Assembly: GCF_007748095.1 (NCBI RefSeq)
Contig: NZ_CP036287.1
Location: 6,835,823 to 6,899,822, forward strand
Direction: 5' to 3'
DNA: 64,000 bases
Source: Engelhardtia mirabilis
Lineage (GTDB): Bacteria; Planctomycetota; UBA1135; GCA-002686595
The notes under the pieces are model-generated. The model searched no databases. It saw only the letters and a list, made by a program, of their open reading frames with translations, and had not been told where the DNA came from. Numbering within the stretch: position 1 is the first letter of the stretch; the number at the start of each line of letters is the position of its first letter. Shown in pieces: positions 15,729 to 27,483 of this stretch. The position numbers and the translations under genes are program-made.

Positions 15729-16349
15729 ATGAACCGCCGATCTCAGATCCTGCTCGCCGCCGGCATCGCAGCGGCCCTCCTGCGCCCCGCGCCGACGGTC
15801 CTGGCGCCCGCGAATTTCGGCGTCGGCCTGCGGGAAGCTCAGGTGGACCAGGAGAACCCGCCCGAGGATCCCCCCGGGCTGCTCGGCGTTCGCGCGCGGC
15901 TGCGCCGCAAGCTGACCGAGGGTCTGCCGGGCAACTGGCAACTGACCCGTTTCGACCACGTGGTCAACGACCTCTCGAACGCCCCGGTCTACGGCTACAT
16001 GACGATCGAGAAGGTGGGCTACCTGACGCTGATCGTCCACGCGCGCGAGCCCGAGCCGAACCTCTTCGACGGGGGCCTGCGGGTGCAGGCCGGCGTGCAC
16101 CACTGGCGCCTGACCGACGACGGCGTGCTGCAGACCTCGTCGATCCTGGCCCACAGCAACTTCTCCTCCCAGCTCGAGCTCGAGGCGGTCTACACCCCGC
16201 GCGAGTACGCGGTGTCGCTCGAGGGCGACATCCTGATCCTGCGCCGTCCGGACGGGTCGGAGCTCACGTTCGAGCGCTTGCAGGCCGCCGTGTTCCCGGA
16301 GGAGGCCGCGCGCCGAATCGATCAGATCCGCGAGTTCCGCGACGGTTGA
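15729..16349 (+). CDS. Secreted protein of unknown function
   Basis: A 206-residue protein I do not recognise. The ATG at 15729 gives a signal peptide (MNRRSQILLAAGIAAALLRP...). The mature part has a soluble alpha/beta look: 'LPGNWQLTRFDHVVNDLSNA', then beta strands 'VYGYMTIEKVGYLTLIVHA' and 'EYAVSLEGDILILRRPDGSEL'. The alternation of strands suggests a lipocalin-like or small barrel fold, but that is a guess. It diverges from dsbD (start 15526) and is convergent with murJ, whose stop is seven bases beyond its own. A TAGGCT hexamer 45 bases upstream of the ATG could be its -10. Confidence 0.75.
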   Translation: MNRRSQILLAAGIAAALLRPAPTVLAPANFGVGLREAQVDQENPPEDPPGLLGVRARLRRKLTEGLPGNWQLTRFDHVVNDLSNAPVYGYMTIEKVGYLTLIVHAREPEPNLFDGGLRVQAGVHHWRLTDDGVLQTSSILAHSNFSSQLELEAVYTPREYAVSLEGDILILRRPDGSELTFERLQAAVFPEEAARRIDQIREFRDG

Positions 16350-16356
16350 GGGGTCC

Positions 16357-18018
16357 TCAGCGGCGCGAGTGGAGGCGGCTCGCGATGAGGCCCCACTCGG
16401 GCAGGGCCAGGGCGCGCGCGGCGGCGGCGAAGACCAGGGCGCCGGCGGCCACGCCCAGGCCGAGGCGCAGCCAGGTCAAGGGGCCGCCGCCGTCGTTCAG
16501 GGGCGCAGTCGCGAGCGCCGCGGCCCAGGCGGCGGAGCCGGACAAGGCCGCTGCGAGCGTGATTCGCACCAGGCGTCGGGTCAGTCCGGCCTGGGCCGCC
16601 GGCAGACCCAGGCCGCGTGTCAGGCCGGGCTGAAGCGCCAAGAGGTTGCCCCAAGCCGTGATCGCCGTGGCCAAGGCCAAGCCGTCCACGTCCATCCCGG
16701 CAAAGCGCAGGAAGACGAAGTTCAGCACCGTGTTCGCGACCAGCGCTGCGATCGAGATGCGAACCGGCGTCCGCAGGTCGCCGCGGGCGTAGTAGACGCG
16801 GCTGGTCAGGCCGACCGCACCGGCGGCGGGCAGGGCCGCCGCCAGGTAGGCCAAGGCGTGGGCCACGCGGGCGGCGCCGTTCGCATCGAATTGGCCGTGC
16901 TCGAACAGGGCCGAGCTGATCGGAAGGGCCAGGGCCGCCAGGCCGGCGGCGGCGGGCAGGGCCAGGAAGGCCACCGCGAGTTGGGTGCGGTCGTGCAGGG
17001 AGCGCAGCTCGCCCAGGCGGTTCAGGTGACCGAGCGCCTTGAGCGAGGGGAAGACCGACGACGTGGCCGCGATGGCGATCAGGGCCAGGGGGAACTGCTG
17101 CACCCGGTTGGCCAGGTAGTGGGCGGTCGGTCCGCCGTCGGCCGCGATCAGGGCCTCGGCCATCAGGCCGTCGATCATCACGTTGATCTGGTAGGCGGCG
17201 GCGCCGAGGGCGAAGGGCGCGCTGGCCGAAAGGACGGCGATCCCGGCGCGGGCTGCGGCGACCGGCGGGCGCTCGCCGGGGAGGCTGCCGACCAGGCCCA
17301 TGCGGCGCAGGGCCGGGAGCTGGATCGCGAGCTGGGCCAGGCCCGACAGGACGACTCCGCCGGCGAGCAGTCGCGCCTGGGTCAGGTGGTCGTCGCCGGC
17401 GTGCTGCCAGTCGATCCAGGCCAGGGTCGCGATCCAGACCACGTTCATGGCCACGGGAGCGAGGGCCGGACCGAGGAACTCGCCGCGCACCTGCAGGGCT
17501 CCGGCGCACAGGGCCGCGACGCAGACCAGCACCAGGAAGGGCAGCACGCGCACGGTCAGCTCGATCACGGCCTCGGAGCCCGGCGGCGGTCCGAAGAGGC
17601 CGGACTCAGCGAGCCCCGGCGCGAACAGGCCGATGGCCATTCCGACGGCGCACAGGCCCACCAGGATCAAGGTCGTGACCCGCAGGGTCGCGCGGAACAG
17701 GGCCCGTCCGGCCAGGTCGCCGTGCTCGGCGTCCGCCTCGGTCATCGCCGCCTGGAGCGAGGTCGACAGGGCGCCCTCGCCGAAGAAGCGGCGGAACAGG
17801 TTGGGGACCCGCCAGGCGGTCAGGAAGGCGTCGTAGATGGGCGAGGTGGCCCCGAACAGGATCGCGGACTGGACCTCGCGCACGAAGCCCAGGAGGCGAC
17901 TTGCCAGGGTCAGACCGGACACCAGGAAGGTCCGACGCACGAGCCCCTTGTGGCGATCGACGACGTGGGCTGAGCCCTCCACGGGGGCGTCGTCTCGAGG
18001 GGTCTGGTTGGTGCTCAC
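16357..18018 (-). CDS. murJ: Lipid II flippase MurJ (MviN family)
   Basis: A polytopic inner-membrane protein that flips undecaprenyl-linked peptidoglycan precursor. The GTG at 18018 gives 553 residues (VSTNQTPRDD...); ATG at 18054 would give 565 and runs toward a hairpin, so I prefer the GTG. The start of the membrane domain has the family signature: 'SRLLGFVREVQSAILFG', 'DAFLTAWRVPNLFRRFFGEG' and 'LSTSLQAAM'. At least 12 further hydrophobic segments follow, consistent with the 14-helix MOP fold. Its presence argues that this organism makes peptidoglycan, which matters for a likely planctomycete. It lies downstream of gyrA-yqeY with a 117-base gap containing an inverted repeat. Confidence 0.93.
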   Translation of the reverse strand: MSTNQTPRDDAPVEGSAHVVDRHKGLVRRTFLVSGLTLASRLLGFVREVQSAILFGATSPIYDAFLTAWRVPNLFRRFFGEGALSTSLQAAMTEADAEHGDLAGRALFRATLRVTTLILVGLCAVGMAIGLFAPGLAESGLFGPPPGSEAVIELTVRVLPFLVLVCVAALCAGALQVRGEFLGPALAPVAMNVVWIATLAWIDWQHAGDDHLTQARLLAGGVVLSGLAQLAIQLPALRRMGLVGSLPGERPPVAAARAGIAVLSASAPFALGAAAYQINVMIDGLMAEALIAADGGPTAHYLANRVQQFPLALIAIAATSSVFPSLKALGHLNRLGELRSLHDRTQLAVAFLALPAAAGLAALALPISSALFEHGQFDANGAARVAHALAYLAAALPAAGAVGLTSRVYYARGDLRTPVRISIAALVANTVLNFVFLRFAGMDVDGLALATAITAWGNLLALQPGLTRGLGLPAAQAGLTRRLVRITLAAALSGSAAWAAALATAPLNDGGGPLTWLRLGLGVAAGALVFAAAARALALPEWGLIASRLHSRR

Positions 18019-18060
18019 GGGTTCCGAGCGATGCGGCTCGATGCGGAGTCGCACGCTTGG

Positions 18061-18113
18061 TTGTCGTTCATCAACCCGCAGGAGTGCGGCACCTCCTGGT
18101 TGATGAACAACAA
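18061..18113. repeat. 16-bp inverted repeat between yqeY and murJ
   Basis: TTGTCGTTCATCAACC (18061-18076) and GGTTGATGAACAACAA (18098-18113) pair at 15 of 16 positions. The 21-base centre itself contains AGGAG and CTCCT, which can pair. It follows the yqeY stop by 23 bases on the minus strand and precedes murJ, so it may terminate or attenuate, although no T tract follows. Confidence 0.6.
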
Positions 18114-18135
18114 CGAATTGTGCGACCCCGTATCG

Positions 18136-18575
18136 CTAGCCGATCAGTTCACTCGCAAAGCGGTTGACGAGCTTGCCGTCGACCTTGCCCTTGTGGGCGG
18201 CCATGACGGCCTTCATCAGCTTGCCGATGTCCTTCTTGTCGGCGATGCCGAGCTCGGCGATCAGGGTCCGCACGACCTCGCGGGTCTCGTCCTCGGTGAG
18301 CTGCTGGGGTAGGTAACCGGCGAGGACCTGGGCCTCGGCGCGCTCCTTCTGGGCCAGCTCCGGGCGGCCGCCCTTGTCGTACTCGAGGGCACTGTCCTCG
18401 CGCGACTTGACCGACTTGGCCAGGACCGCCACGACCTCGTCGTCGCCGAGGTCCTGGCCGAGCTCGATGCGTCGGTTCTTGAGGGCGGCGATCACCATGC
18501 GGAGGGTGTCCCGGGTCAGGACGTCCTTGGCCCGCATGGCGGTCTTCAGGTCCGCGTCGATCCGCTCCTGGAGCG

Positions 18576-18579
<4 letters not shown>
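18136..18579 (-). CDS. yqeY: YqeY/GatB-like domain protein
   Basis: A 147-residue member of the GatB/YqeY family, which shares a fold with the tail domain of the tRNA-amidotransferase subunit GatB; its own role is not settled. The start 'MTLQERIDADLKTAMRAKD' with 'LRMVIAALKNRRIE', and later 'LAGYLPQQLTEDE' and the C-terminal 'DIGKLMKAVMAAHKGKVDG', are strongly conserved across the family. Length is standard. Its GTG start overlaps the gyrA stop (GTGA at 18576-18579), so translation is probably coupled. Confidence 0.93.
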
Positions 18580-21218
<2,639 letters not shown>

Positions 21219-21421
21219 CGGAGGGCGTTCGTGGGGGCGGGACGAGCCGCGTATCCTCGCCTATCGGGACTCCCAAGGCCAACACTCAGCGGGGCCGCAA
21301 ATCGCTTCGGGAAAAGGAGTTGGGGCCTCGGCAAGGGTCGTGTGGGCGGCATCCCGCGAGATGCCTGAAACCACCGCGGTGGGGCGGACGCTCACGGGTC
21401 GCATAGCCCCTTCACCGGTCG

Positions 21422-21442
21422 CCGATCCGAAATCCGGATCGG
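21422..21442 (+). promoter_or_regulatory. 8-bp hairpin in the leader of the 21474 gene
   Basis: CCGATCCG (21422-21429) pairs with CGGATCGG (21435-21442) around AAATC, ending 31 bases before the ATG. It could affect translation or be the end of an upstream leader. Function is not shown. Confidence 0.4.
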
Positions 21443-21473
21443 GGCCGCGAGGGCCCCCATTGAGACCTTCGCC

Positions 21474-22961
21474 ATGCCTCAAATCCGTCCCCGAGTTGCC
21501 TCCGTGGTGGTCGGGAGCTCCCTGCTCCTCGGACCCGCATTCCTCGGCTTCCTGGCCCTCGGCCCGGGAACTTCCGCCACGGCTGCCGGACCGCCGACGA
21601 CGATTGTCGACGCCAGCCGCGAGCTGTTCATCACCGATGTACGAGTGGTCGATGCCCCCGGCCATACCGACGCCGGAGGCGACTGGCACTTCGGGACGAT
21701 GATGGAGCGCCTGGCTGGAAGCGTTCCGGTCGACGAGTTCGTCACCGATTGGGTGCAGACTTGGTTCTCGCCGCAGATGGTGAACGGCTTCCCGGTCTTC
21801 ACCTCGCAACACAGAGCTTCGCTGCTGACCTTCGCGTCGGCCTGGGCCGGTCTCGGACTCACACCGACGGGTCACTTGGACCCGGACGTGGCGCCCTTCC
21901 GATTGCTCGCCATCGTCAATCGGCCGGACCTCTTGAAGGTCGATGGCGGACAGGTTGAATCCGCGGGCGAGATGCGCTTCGTGTTCGGGGCCTACAATCC
22001 CGAGAACTCGGAGCAGATCCGCAACTTGACCGTGATCTTCGAGTTCAAGGTTCCGGCCGAGAGCTGCGCGGACGTGACCGCTTGGCATCAGCGCTGGCAC
22101 GACCTCGCCGACCACCAGATCGGAACCGTCGACTACCTGACGGAACTGTCCCAGATGACCCGGGATGTCGTCCTGCCCGATCCGACCTCGGGCTTGCCCA
22201 ATGAGAGCCACATCGGCCAGGTGCGGACGAACAACTTCATGAGCGTGACCTTCTGGGAGCTACGCGAGTTCAACATCGATCCCGTCGCGGGCTCGTCGAA
22301 CCTCGGTCGCCTGATCAACGTCACGACCAAGCAGACGCCCCATTTCGAGTACTTGGACGACCCGGACCCGAGCAACCCTGCGGCGCCGTCGCGCGACGTC
22401 TTGCGCGAGTTTCTGGATACGAACGCGTCTCAGATCGACAACGGGATCCACGTCGTGCCCGACTCGTTTGCGTCGACGGTTGCGGGTCAAACCGTGAGCT
22501 TCCAGACCGGTCGCGCCGAGAATTCGGAGTTCCACCCCCTTCCGCCCGGCCTTCCGTTCTCCACGGCGCCTGGAACCAGATGGTGGACAGAGACCTACGG
22601 TGACTCCGGGACGACCGCCTCGAACTTGCAGAGACGCCACATGTTCGCCCTTCAGACCTGCGCGGGGTGCCACCGAGAGGAAACCAAGACCGGGTTTCAA
22701 ATGGTCGCGCCGAGGAAGCATGGCGTGGAGTCCGTGGTGTCGACGTTCATCACCGGCGGGGGAGCCGCCTTCCCAGATGTCTTCGACCCAAACCCTTCCA
22801 ATCCCACGGTCGTGCACGGTCCCTTCAACGATCTCGCGAACCGAGAGCTGCAGTTCATCCGCATCCTCGAGCTCGACTGCTCCAGCCCCGCCGAAGGCGG
22901 CCTGACGCCCGTCGGGGTGCTCGAGGACGTCGCGGCTTCGATCGGGACGCGGGTGCACTGA
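21474..22961 (+). CDS. Secreted protein with one CXXCH heme motif, unknown function
   Basis: A 495-residue exported protein I cannot place in a named family. An N-terminal hydrophobic segment (residues ~9-38, ending TAAGPP) acts as signal peptide or anchor. A single c-type heme-binding motif, CAGCH, is at 396-400 in 'MFALQTCAGCHREET'. Upstream segments such as 'FRLLAIVNRPDLLKVDGGQ' and 'GEMRFVFGAYNPEN' recall secreted proteins of myxobacteria and planctomycetes, but I give no function. Codon use is slightly less GC-extreme than in neighbouring operons. It is divergent from gyrA and followed by a strong terminator at 23046-23073. Confidence 0.82.
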   Translation: MPQIRPRVASVVVGSSLLLGPAFLGFLALGPGTSATAAGPPTTIVDASRELFITDVRVVDAPGHTDAGGDWHFGTMMERLAGSVPVDEFVTDWVQTWFSPQMVNGFPVFTSQHRASLLTFASAWAGLGLTPTGHLDPDVAPFRLLAIVNRPDLLKVDGGQVESAGEMRFVFGAYNPENSEQIRNLTVIFEFKVPAESCADVTAWHQRWHDLADHQIGTVDYLTELSQMTRDVVLPDPTSGLPNESHIGQVRTNNFMSVTFWELREFNIDPVAGSSNLGRLINVTTKQTPHFEYLDDPDPSNPAAPSRDVLREFLDTNASQIDNGIHVVPDSFASTVAGQTVSFQTGRAENSEFHPLPPGLPFSTAPGTRWWTETYGDSGTTASNLQRRHMFALQTCAGCHREETKTGFQMVAPRKHGVESVVSTFITGGGAAFPDVFDPNPSNPTVVHGPFNDLANRELQFIRILELDCSSPAEGGLTPVGVLEDVAASIGTRVH

Positions 22962-23045
22962 GCCGATCGAGGCCGCCGCTTGCGCGCAAATGCGAACAAG
23001 TGGCATCGAATCCGGCTCCGCGGGAGACCACTCGGGAGCTAGCTT

Positions 23046-23073
23046 GGGGGAGCGGCGCGCGCGCCGCTCCCCC
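23046..23073 (+). terminator. Intrinsic terminator after the 21474 gene
   Basis: GGGGGAGCGGCGC (23046-23058) pairs perfectly with GCGCCGCTCCCCC (23061-23073), leaving two central bases that effectively extend the palindrome. The run GCTTCGTTTCGT follows. It is 85 bases after the stop codon and 57 before the next start. Confidence 0.75.
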
Positions 23074-23129
23074 GCTTCGTTTCGTCGATCCGACGTCGGG
23101 GCCGGTGCCGCGGCGGCCCGGCGCCGGCG

Positions 23130-24182
23130 GTGGATGCCCCCAGAGCCCCCGTGCCGAACCTGATCCGCCAGTTCCTGTCCTTCCTGCTCTACCCCATCGG
23201 CATGGCCGCCGTCGGCTTCGCGGTGGGTTGGACGGTGGGCCTCTCGAACACCCCCGTGGTGGCGGCGATGTTGCCGGTGGCCCTCGGGCTCGCGGCTGCC
23301 GGGGGTGGGCTGTGGATCGGTCGCGTGGACCTGTCGGAGCCGGTCGACCGAGGCCGATTCGCGGTGTTGGGCGCGAGCCTGCTGCTGTTCGCGGCCGCGG
23401 CCGTCCAGGGCACGCGCTCGGGAATGGCAGAACGGGCGGAGCGGGACGCACGGGTCGAGGTCGCCGTCGCGGAGCCGGCATCTACGGAACCCACGGCTTT
23501 GGCCGAGCCCGCGGTGAGCGGTCCGACCCTGGTCGAGTTCCCCCTGTCGGATGACCCCGCCCGGGCCATCGACGCCCTGGTTCTGCGGCGCCAGTTGGCT
23601 TCTATCGGCGCATCGGTCGATGAGCAGCGCCACGTGCTGATGGCCTTGGCCCTGGAGCAGCTCGAGGCCCCCACCGCGGCGCGGGCCCTCGTCGACCTGC
23701 GGGCTGAGCTCGCCATCGACCGGGCCATCGTGCGGGCGGGCTTGGACGCCTCGTCGCGTGAAGGGCCCTTGGCCGACGGGGCCGCCTGGGAGCGAGCCTC
23801 GGCGCGCCTCGAGGGGCTGACGGGAGTGGATATCGACCCCGCCCAGCTCGCGGACGAGCGGCTGGCTGTGCTGCAGGAGCTGGAGGGCAACCTCGAGGGC
23901 GACCCCATGGACGGCGGCCCGGCCCTGCGCGCGGCGCGCGGTGCCCTGGCGACCCGCTCGACCCTGGCTCGGGCCGACGCCTTGAGCCTCGGCGGCACCC
24001 CCGCGCTGGAACTGGCGAACCGTCGCGCCCGCGCGGACTTGGCCGAGCTGGTCGGCGCCCTGGCGGTCGAGGCGGAACGGGCTCCGGCGCCGGTGACGAT
24101 CATCGAGCGCACGGTCCCGGCTCCCGCGGCACCAGCCGCCGAGGCCCCGACGGCCTTCGGGCGCTACCCGGCCGGCGGCTGA
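23130..24182 (+). CDS. Membrane protein of unknown function with coiled/helical soluble domain
   Basis: A 350-residue protein without a recognised family. Three hydrophobic segments near the N-terminus (residues ~12-33, 38-60, 72-92; e.g. 'LSFLLYPIGMAAVGFAVGW') anchor it. The rest is an Ala/Glu/Leu-rich, probably helical cytosolic or periplasmic domain ('RARADLAELVGALAVEAERA'), and the tail is Pro/Ala-rich. GTG at 23130 and GTG at 23151 are both possible starts; neither has a strong ribosome-binding site. It precedes the flavin reductase gene by 38 bases, but no functional link is evident. Confidence 0.7.
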   Translation: MDAPRAPVPNLIRQFLSFLLYPIGMAAVGFAVGWTVGLSNTPVVAAMLPVALGLAAAGGGLWIGRVDLSEPVDRGRFAVLGASLLLFAAAAVQGTRSGMAERAERDARVEVAVAEPASTEPTALAEPAVSGPTLVEFPLSDDPARAIDALVLRRQLASIGASVDEQRHVLMALALEQLEAPTAARALVDLRAELAIDRAIVRAGLDASSREGPLADGAAWERASARLEGLTGVDIDPAQLADERLAVLQELEGNLEGDPMDGGPALRAARGALATRSTLARADALSLGGTPALELANRRARADLAELVGALAVEAERAPAPVTIIERTVPAPAAPAAEAPTAFGRYPAGG

Positions 24183-24220
24183 GCGGTTGACCCGGCGCGT
24201 CCAGGCGCGAGACTCGGCCC

Positions 24221-24706
24221 ATGGCCAGCGCCGACATCTCGCCCCTCGCACGCGCCCTCGGAAGGATTCCGTCGGGGCTCTTCATCGTCTCGACCCTCGA
24301 TGCCGACGGCCTACCGCTCGGGTTCCTGGGTTCCTTCGTTCAGCAGGTCGGCTTCGACCCGCCGACGGTGGCCGTGGCCGTGGGGGTCGATCGCGATCAC
24401 CTGCAGGCCATGCGCGACTGCGGGCGCTTCGCCGTGTCGATCCTCGACCAGGACAGCAAGGGCGCCATGAAGCCCTTCTTCGGCAAGCTCGTGGAGGGCG
24501 CTACGCCGTTCGACGATCTGGCGACGTCGACCCCCGCGGGCGGTCCTCCGGTGCTCGGCGAGGCCCTCGCCTGGGTTACCTGCGAAGTGACGGGCGAGCA
24601 ATTGGCGGGGGACCACGTGTTGGTCCTCGGGCGCGTGCTGGAGGGCATCCAGGTACGCGAGGGGGATCCGCTGGTGCACCTGCGGAAGAACGGCCTGTCC
24701 TACTGA
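24221..24706 (+). CDS. Flavin reductase family protein
   Basis: A 161-residue FMN-binding split-barrel protein of the flavin reductase-like type. Typical segments: 'IPSGLFIVSTLDADG' (16-30), where the family has G(V/L)xIVT, then 'GSFVQQVGFDPPTVAVAV' (36-53) replacing the usual SSFxSVSLDPP, and 'FAVSILDQDSKGAMKPFFG' near the middle. Members reduce FMN/FAD with NAD(P)H or bind flavin as part of oxidoreductase systems. Here no partner monooxygenase is adjacent, so the physiological role is open. It ends six bases before a perfect 61-bp palindrome. Confidence 0.85.
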   Translation: MASADISPLARALGRIPSGLFIVSTLDADGLPLGFLGSFVQQVGFDPPTVAVAVGVDRDHLQAMRDCGRFAVSILDQDSKGAMKPFFGKLVEGATPFDDLATSTPAGGPPVLGEALAWVTCEVTGEQLAGDHVLVLGRVLEGIQVREGDPLVHLRKNGLSY

Positions 24707-24712
24707 CGTCGT

Positions 24713-24773
24713 CTCGGCGCCGGTAGTCGTTCGTACGGTGCCAGGCACCGTACGAACGACTACCGGCGCCGAG
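24713..24773. repeat. Perfect 30-bp palindrome with one-base centre
   Basis: Bases 24713-24742 and 24744-24773 are exact reverse complements around a single A (24743). The centre contains GTACGGTGCC-A-GGCACCGTAC, related to the GTACGGTGCC core in the flgE-flgF repeat. It lies between the convergent stops at 24706 and 24802 and could terminate both transcripts. A GGTGCC-GGCACC core is also seen in some dispersed palindromic repeats, so a mobile origin is possible (inference). Confidence 0.9.
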
Positions 24774-24801
24774 TTGGTGCGCCAACGAAAAGCACCGGGG
24801 A

Positions 24802-27366
24802 TCAGTACAGGATCCGCATCCCTGAGAACTTGGCCTTGGCGCCCTGCAGCACCAAGCCCACCTGGCCCTTCACGTCCTTGGCGTCCACGTCGAGCTTCTC
24901 GAGTTCCTTGCCGTCGAAGTAAGCCTTGGCGCCGTTCTCGTCGACTTCGATCACGAGCTCGAATTGCTCGCCGTCCTTCATCTTCACCGTCTCGAGCGGG
25001 CCGACCCGCTTGGGACCCGTCATCGAGCCCTTGAGCTGGACCAGGCCGCCGTCGGTGACGGAGTAGGCGATCATCTGCCGCGCGCCGAGGCCCGAGCCGA
25101 AGTAGATGCCGATCACAGGCACGGCGTCGGGGTCCATCTCGACGATGTCGATCGTCACCTCGAGGCGGTACTCGTCCGGAGGCATCTCGGCGTAGGTCAG
25201 GTAGGTGACCCCTTCTCCGCGGTCGCCGACGATGTCGTCGCCGTCGGCCTTCCAGACCTTCTCGTCGCTCGTGTACCAGTAGTCGAGGTCGCTGTCGACG
25301 CGCAGACGCCGCTTCTGGCGCATGTCGATCTGAGCCTCGGTCTTGATCGCGTCGTGCAGCGCCAGGAGCTCCGCACGGGGCCCGACCAAGTCGGTGGTGC
25401 GCTCGAGCAGGGACATGCCGCGGCGCGGGAAGTCCTTCGCGTTGTAGTCCTTGGCCACGCCCAGCAGCGACTCCGCCAACACGTCATTGGCCGCGAGCAT
25501 TCCATCGGCGACATCCTCATTGACTTCCTTGATGCCCTCCATGGCCTCGGCCGCGATCTCGGCCACAGTCTGCTGGAAGCCCTTGGGCTTGGCTTTGCGG
25601 TCGGTCTGTGACAGGGACCAGTCGAGCAGGCCGCGGTAGTAGTAGAGGGCGACGTCGTCGACATCCATCTGGCGGTTGGCCTCGGCCAGACCGTAGAGGG
25701 CCCGCGGGTCGCCCGGGCGCTTGTCCAGTGCCCAGCGATAGGACTCCGCCGCGTTGGCCCAGAAGGAGCCAGCGAGTTGCCGGTCGCCGCGGGCGATCAG
25801 GCGGTCGGCGACCTCGGCACCACCGTGGTGCAACTCGTGGATGTCGCGGATCCAGGCTTCCCACTTGACCATGAAGTCGTCGAAGGACTTCACGTCGGGC
25901 TGTGCGGGCCGCTCGACGAAGTACTCGACCCACCGCTCCATGACGTCGTGCTTGCCGCCGCCCTTGTAGGTGGCGACGTAGTCGTCGAAGTGGTCGCGGT
26001 AGACGCGAACGCCGTTCTCGTCCTCGTAGTTCCGCATGAAGTAGACCAAGCCCCAGCCCCAGGGGTAGTAGGTCCCGCTGTACGAACCGGGCTGGAAGTA
26101 CGTGATCACGTCCTTCACGTCCACGTAGCCGGGCATGTCGAGCATCGTGACGAGGTTGTCGAGTCGACCTTCCGGGATCAGGTTGGCAACGACCTTGCCG
26201 TTGGGCAGTAGCTCGGTGCCCTCGAAGTAGCAGGCCACGCCCTCACTGATCCATGCCGGCACCGTGTTCTTGGTCACGTCGCGCATGAACTGGTGCGACG
26301 CCTCGTGGAACAGGGTGTTCAGCGTGTCGGCCAGGGTGCCGCCACTGCCCTCGCTCGAGTAGGTCACGATCAGGTTGTCCCAGGGGGCGAACCAACCCTG
26401 CACCCCGGGATCAGGGTTCTCGTGGGCCTGGAAGTCCTCGTAGCTCGAGTAGATCTGGATCTTCGCGCCACGCATGCGCTGGCCCTGGGCCTTGTGCTGG
26501 TACATGTCGCGCAGGAACAGGTTCACCTGGTCCATGGCTCGCGCGATCGTGTGGGTGAAGATGTAGCCCCCGTTCGACTCGATCGTGTAGCCGCCCTTGC
26601 TCTCGACCTCGAGGCGCTTCTCCCAGTGCTTGTTCTTCTCGTCGATCTTCGCGATTGCCTCGGCCGACTTCTTGATCGAGGCGTCCTCGAAGTCGATGTC
26701 CAGGCCCGACGCCACCAGGGCTTCGACGGCCGAGTCGTTCTTGTAGATCTTGGCCAGCTCCTTCTCGGCCTTCTCCTCGACCGCGGTGTCCTCGCAGCGC
26801 TGGAAGAAGTCGACGGCGTTGGCCCACAGCTTGCGGCGCGCGGCGGACTTGCCCAGCTCGAAGAGCGTCTCCCCGTAGGCGTCCAGCTTGGCCTGGATGT
26901 CGGCGTGGCCCGGGTCCAGCTCGACCAGGCGCGCGCGCAGGCCAGCGACGACGTCCCCGAGCCCCTCGTCGTCTTCGGCGGCCGGTTTACCGAGGGCGGT
27001 TTCGACGTAGTGCAGGGCCAAATCGCCCTGCCCCAGGGCAGCGGCGGCGCGCGAAGCCACATCCAGGAGCTGCACCGAGTCCGGCGTGTACTCGAGGGCC
27101 AACTCGGCCGTCTCCAGGGCCTCGGTCGGGCGTGCTTCCTCGAGTGCCTTCTCGGCCTCCTGGAGCCGTCGACGGTCGTCGGCGGTCAGGTCCTCGGAGG
27201 TCGTCACTCCGGAAACCGGCGCAAAGCCGAGCACGGCCGCAGCGGACAGCTCGCTGGGGGTCTGGATTTCGGCCGGCGCAACCTGGGAAGCCCCGATGGC
27301 GAGGGGGGCGAGGAACAGGCCGGTGGGGATCAGGGAAAGGCGCAGGTTGGGGAAGGCAGCGAGCAT
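24802..27366 (-). CDS. Secreted TPR-containing zinc metallopeptidase-like protein (DUF1570-type)
   Basis: An 854-residue exported protein. After a signal sequence (SLIPTGLFLAPLAIGASQ) come TPR-like helices (~60-215), then a gluzincin-type domain with HEASH at 354-358 ('LFHEASHQFM') and a downstream glutamate in 'PAWISEGVACYFEG' (~370-383), the usual third zinc ligand. This matches the peptidase-MA/DUF1570 proteins common in planctomycetes. A second TPR-like stretch follows (~540-700). The last ~190 residues resemble a LamG/DUF1080-like beta sandwich: 'YLEVTIDI'-type strands, then 'FDGKELEKLDVDAKDVKGQV'. The substrate is unknown. It is single, convergent with the flavin reductase gene. Confidence 0.82.
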   Translation of the reverse strand: MLAAFPNLRLSLIPTGLFLAPLAIGASQVAPAEIQTPSELSAAAVLGFAPVSGVTTSEDLTADDRRRLQEAEKALEEARPTEALETAELALEYTPDSVQLLDVASRAAAALGQGDLALHYVETALGKPAAEDDEGLGDVVAGLRARLVELDPGHADIQAKLDAYGETLFELGKSAARRKLWANAVDFFQRCEDTAVEEKAEKELAKIYKNDSAVEALVASGLDIDFEDASIKKSAEAIAKIDEKNKHWEKRLEVESKGGYTIESNGGYIFTHTIARAMDQVNLFLRDMYQHKAQGQRMRGAKIQIYSSYEDFQAHENPDPGVQGWFAPWDNLIVTYSSEGSGGTLADTLNTLFHEASHQFMRDVTKNTVPAWISEGVACYFEGTELLPNGKVVANLIPEGRLDNLVTMLDMPGYVDVKDVITYFQPGSYSGTYYPWGWGLVYFMRNYEDENGVRVYRDHFDDYVATYKGGGKHDVMERWVEYFVERPAQPDVKSFDDFMVKWEAWIRDIHELHHGGAEVADRLIARGDRQLAGSFWANAAESYRWALDKRPGDPRALYGLAEANRQMDVDDVALYYYRGLLDWSLSQTDRKAKPKGFQQTVAEIAAEAMEGIKEVNEDVADGMLAANDVLAESLLGVAKDYNAKDFPRRGMSLLERTTDLVGPRAELLALHDAIKTEAQIDMRQKRRLRVDSDLDYWYTSDEKVWKADGDDIVGDRGEGVTYLTYAEMPPDEYRLEVTIDIVEMDPDAVPVIGIYFGSGLGARQMIAYSVTDGGLVQLKGSMTGPKRVGPLETVKMKDGEQFELVIEVDENGAKAYFDGKELEKLDVDAKDVKGQVGLVLQGAKAKFSGMRILY

Positions 27367-27483
27367 CGGGATCGAGGTGGGTCCGTGGGACGAAACGAAG
27401 GCGCAGGGGTTCCTACGCAGAAAGGCAGCCGATCTCGCCCACCCTCCCGGCGAAAGTCCCCAGCGCCCGATCGAGCGCGGCGT

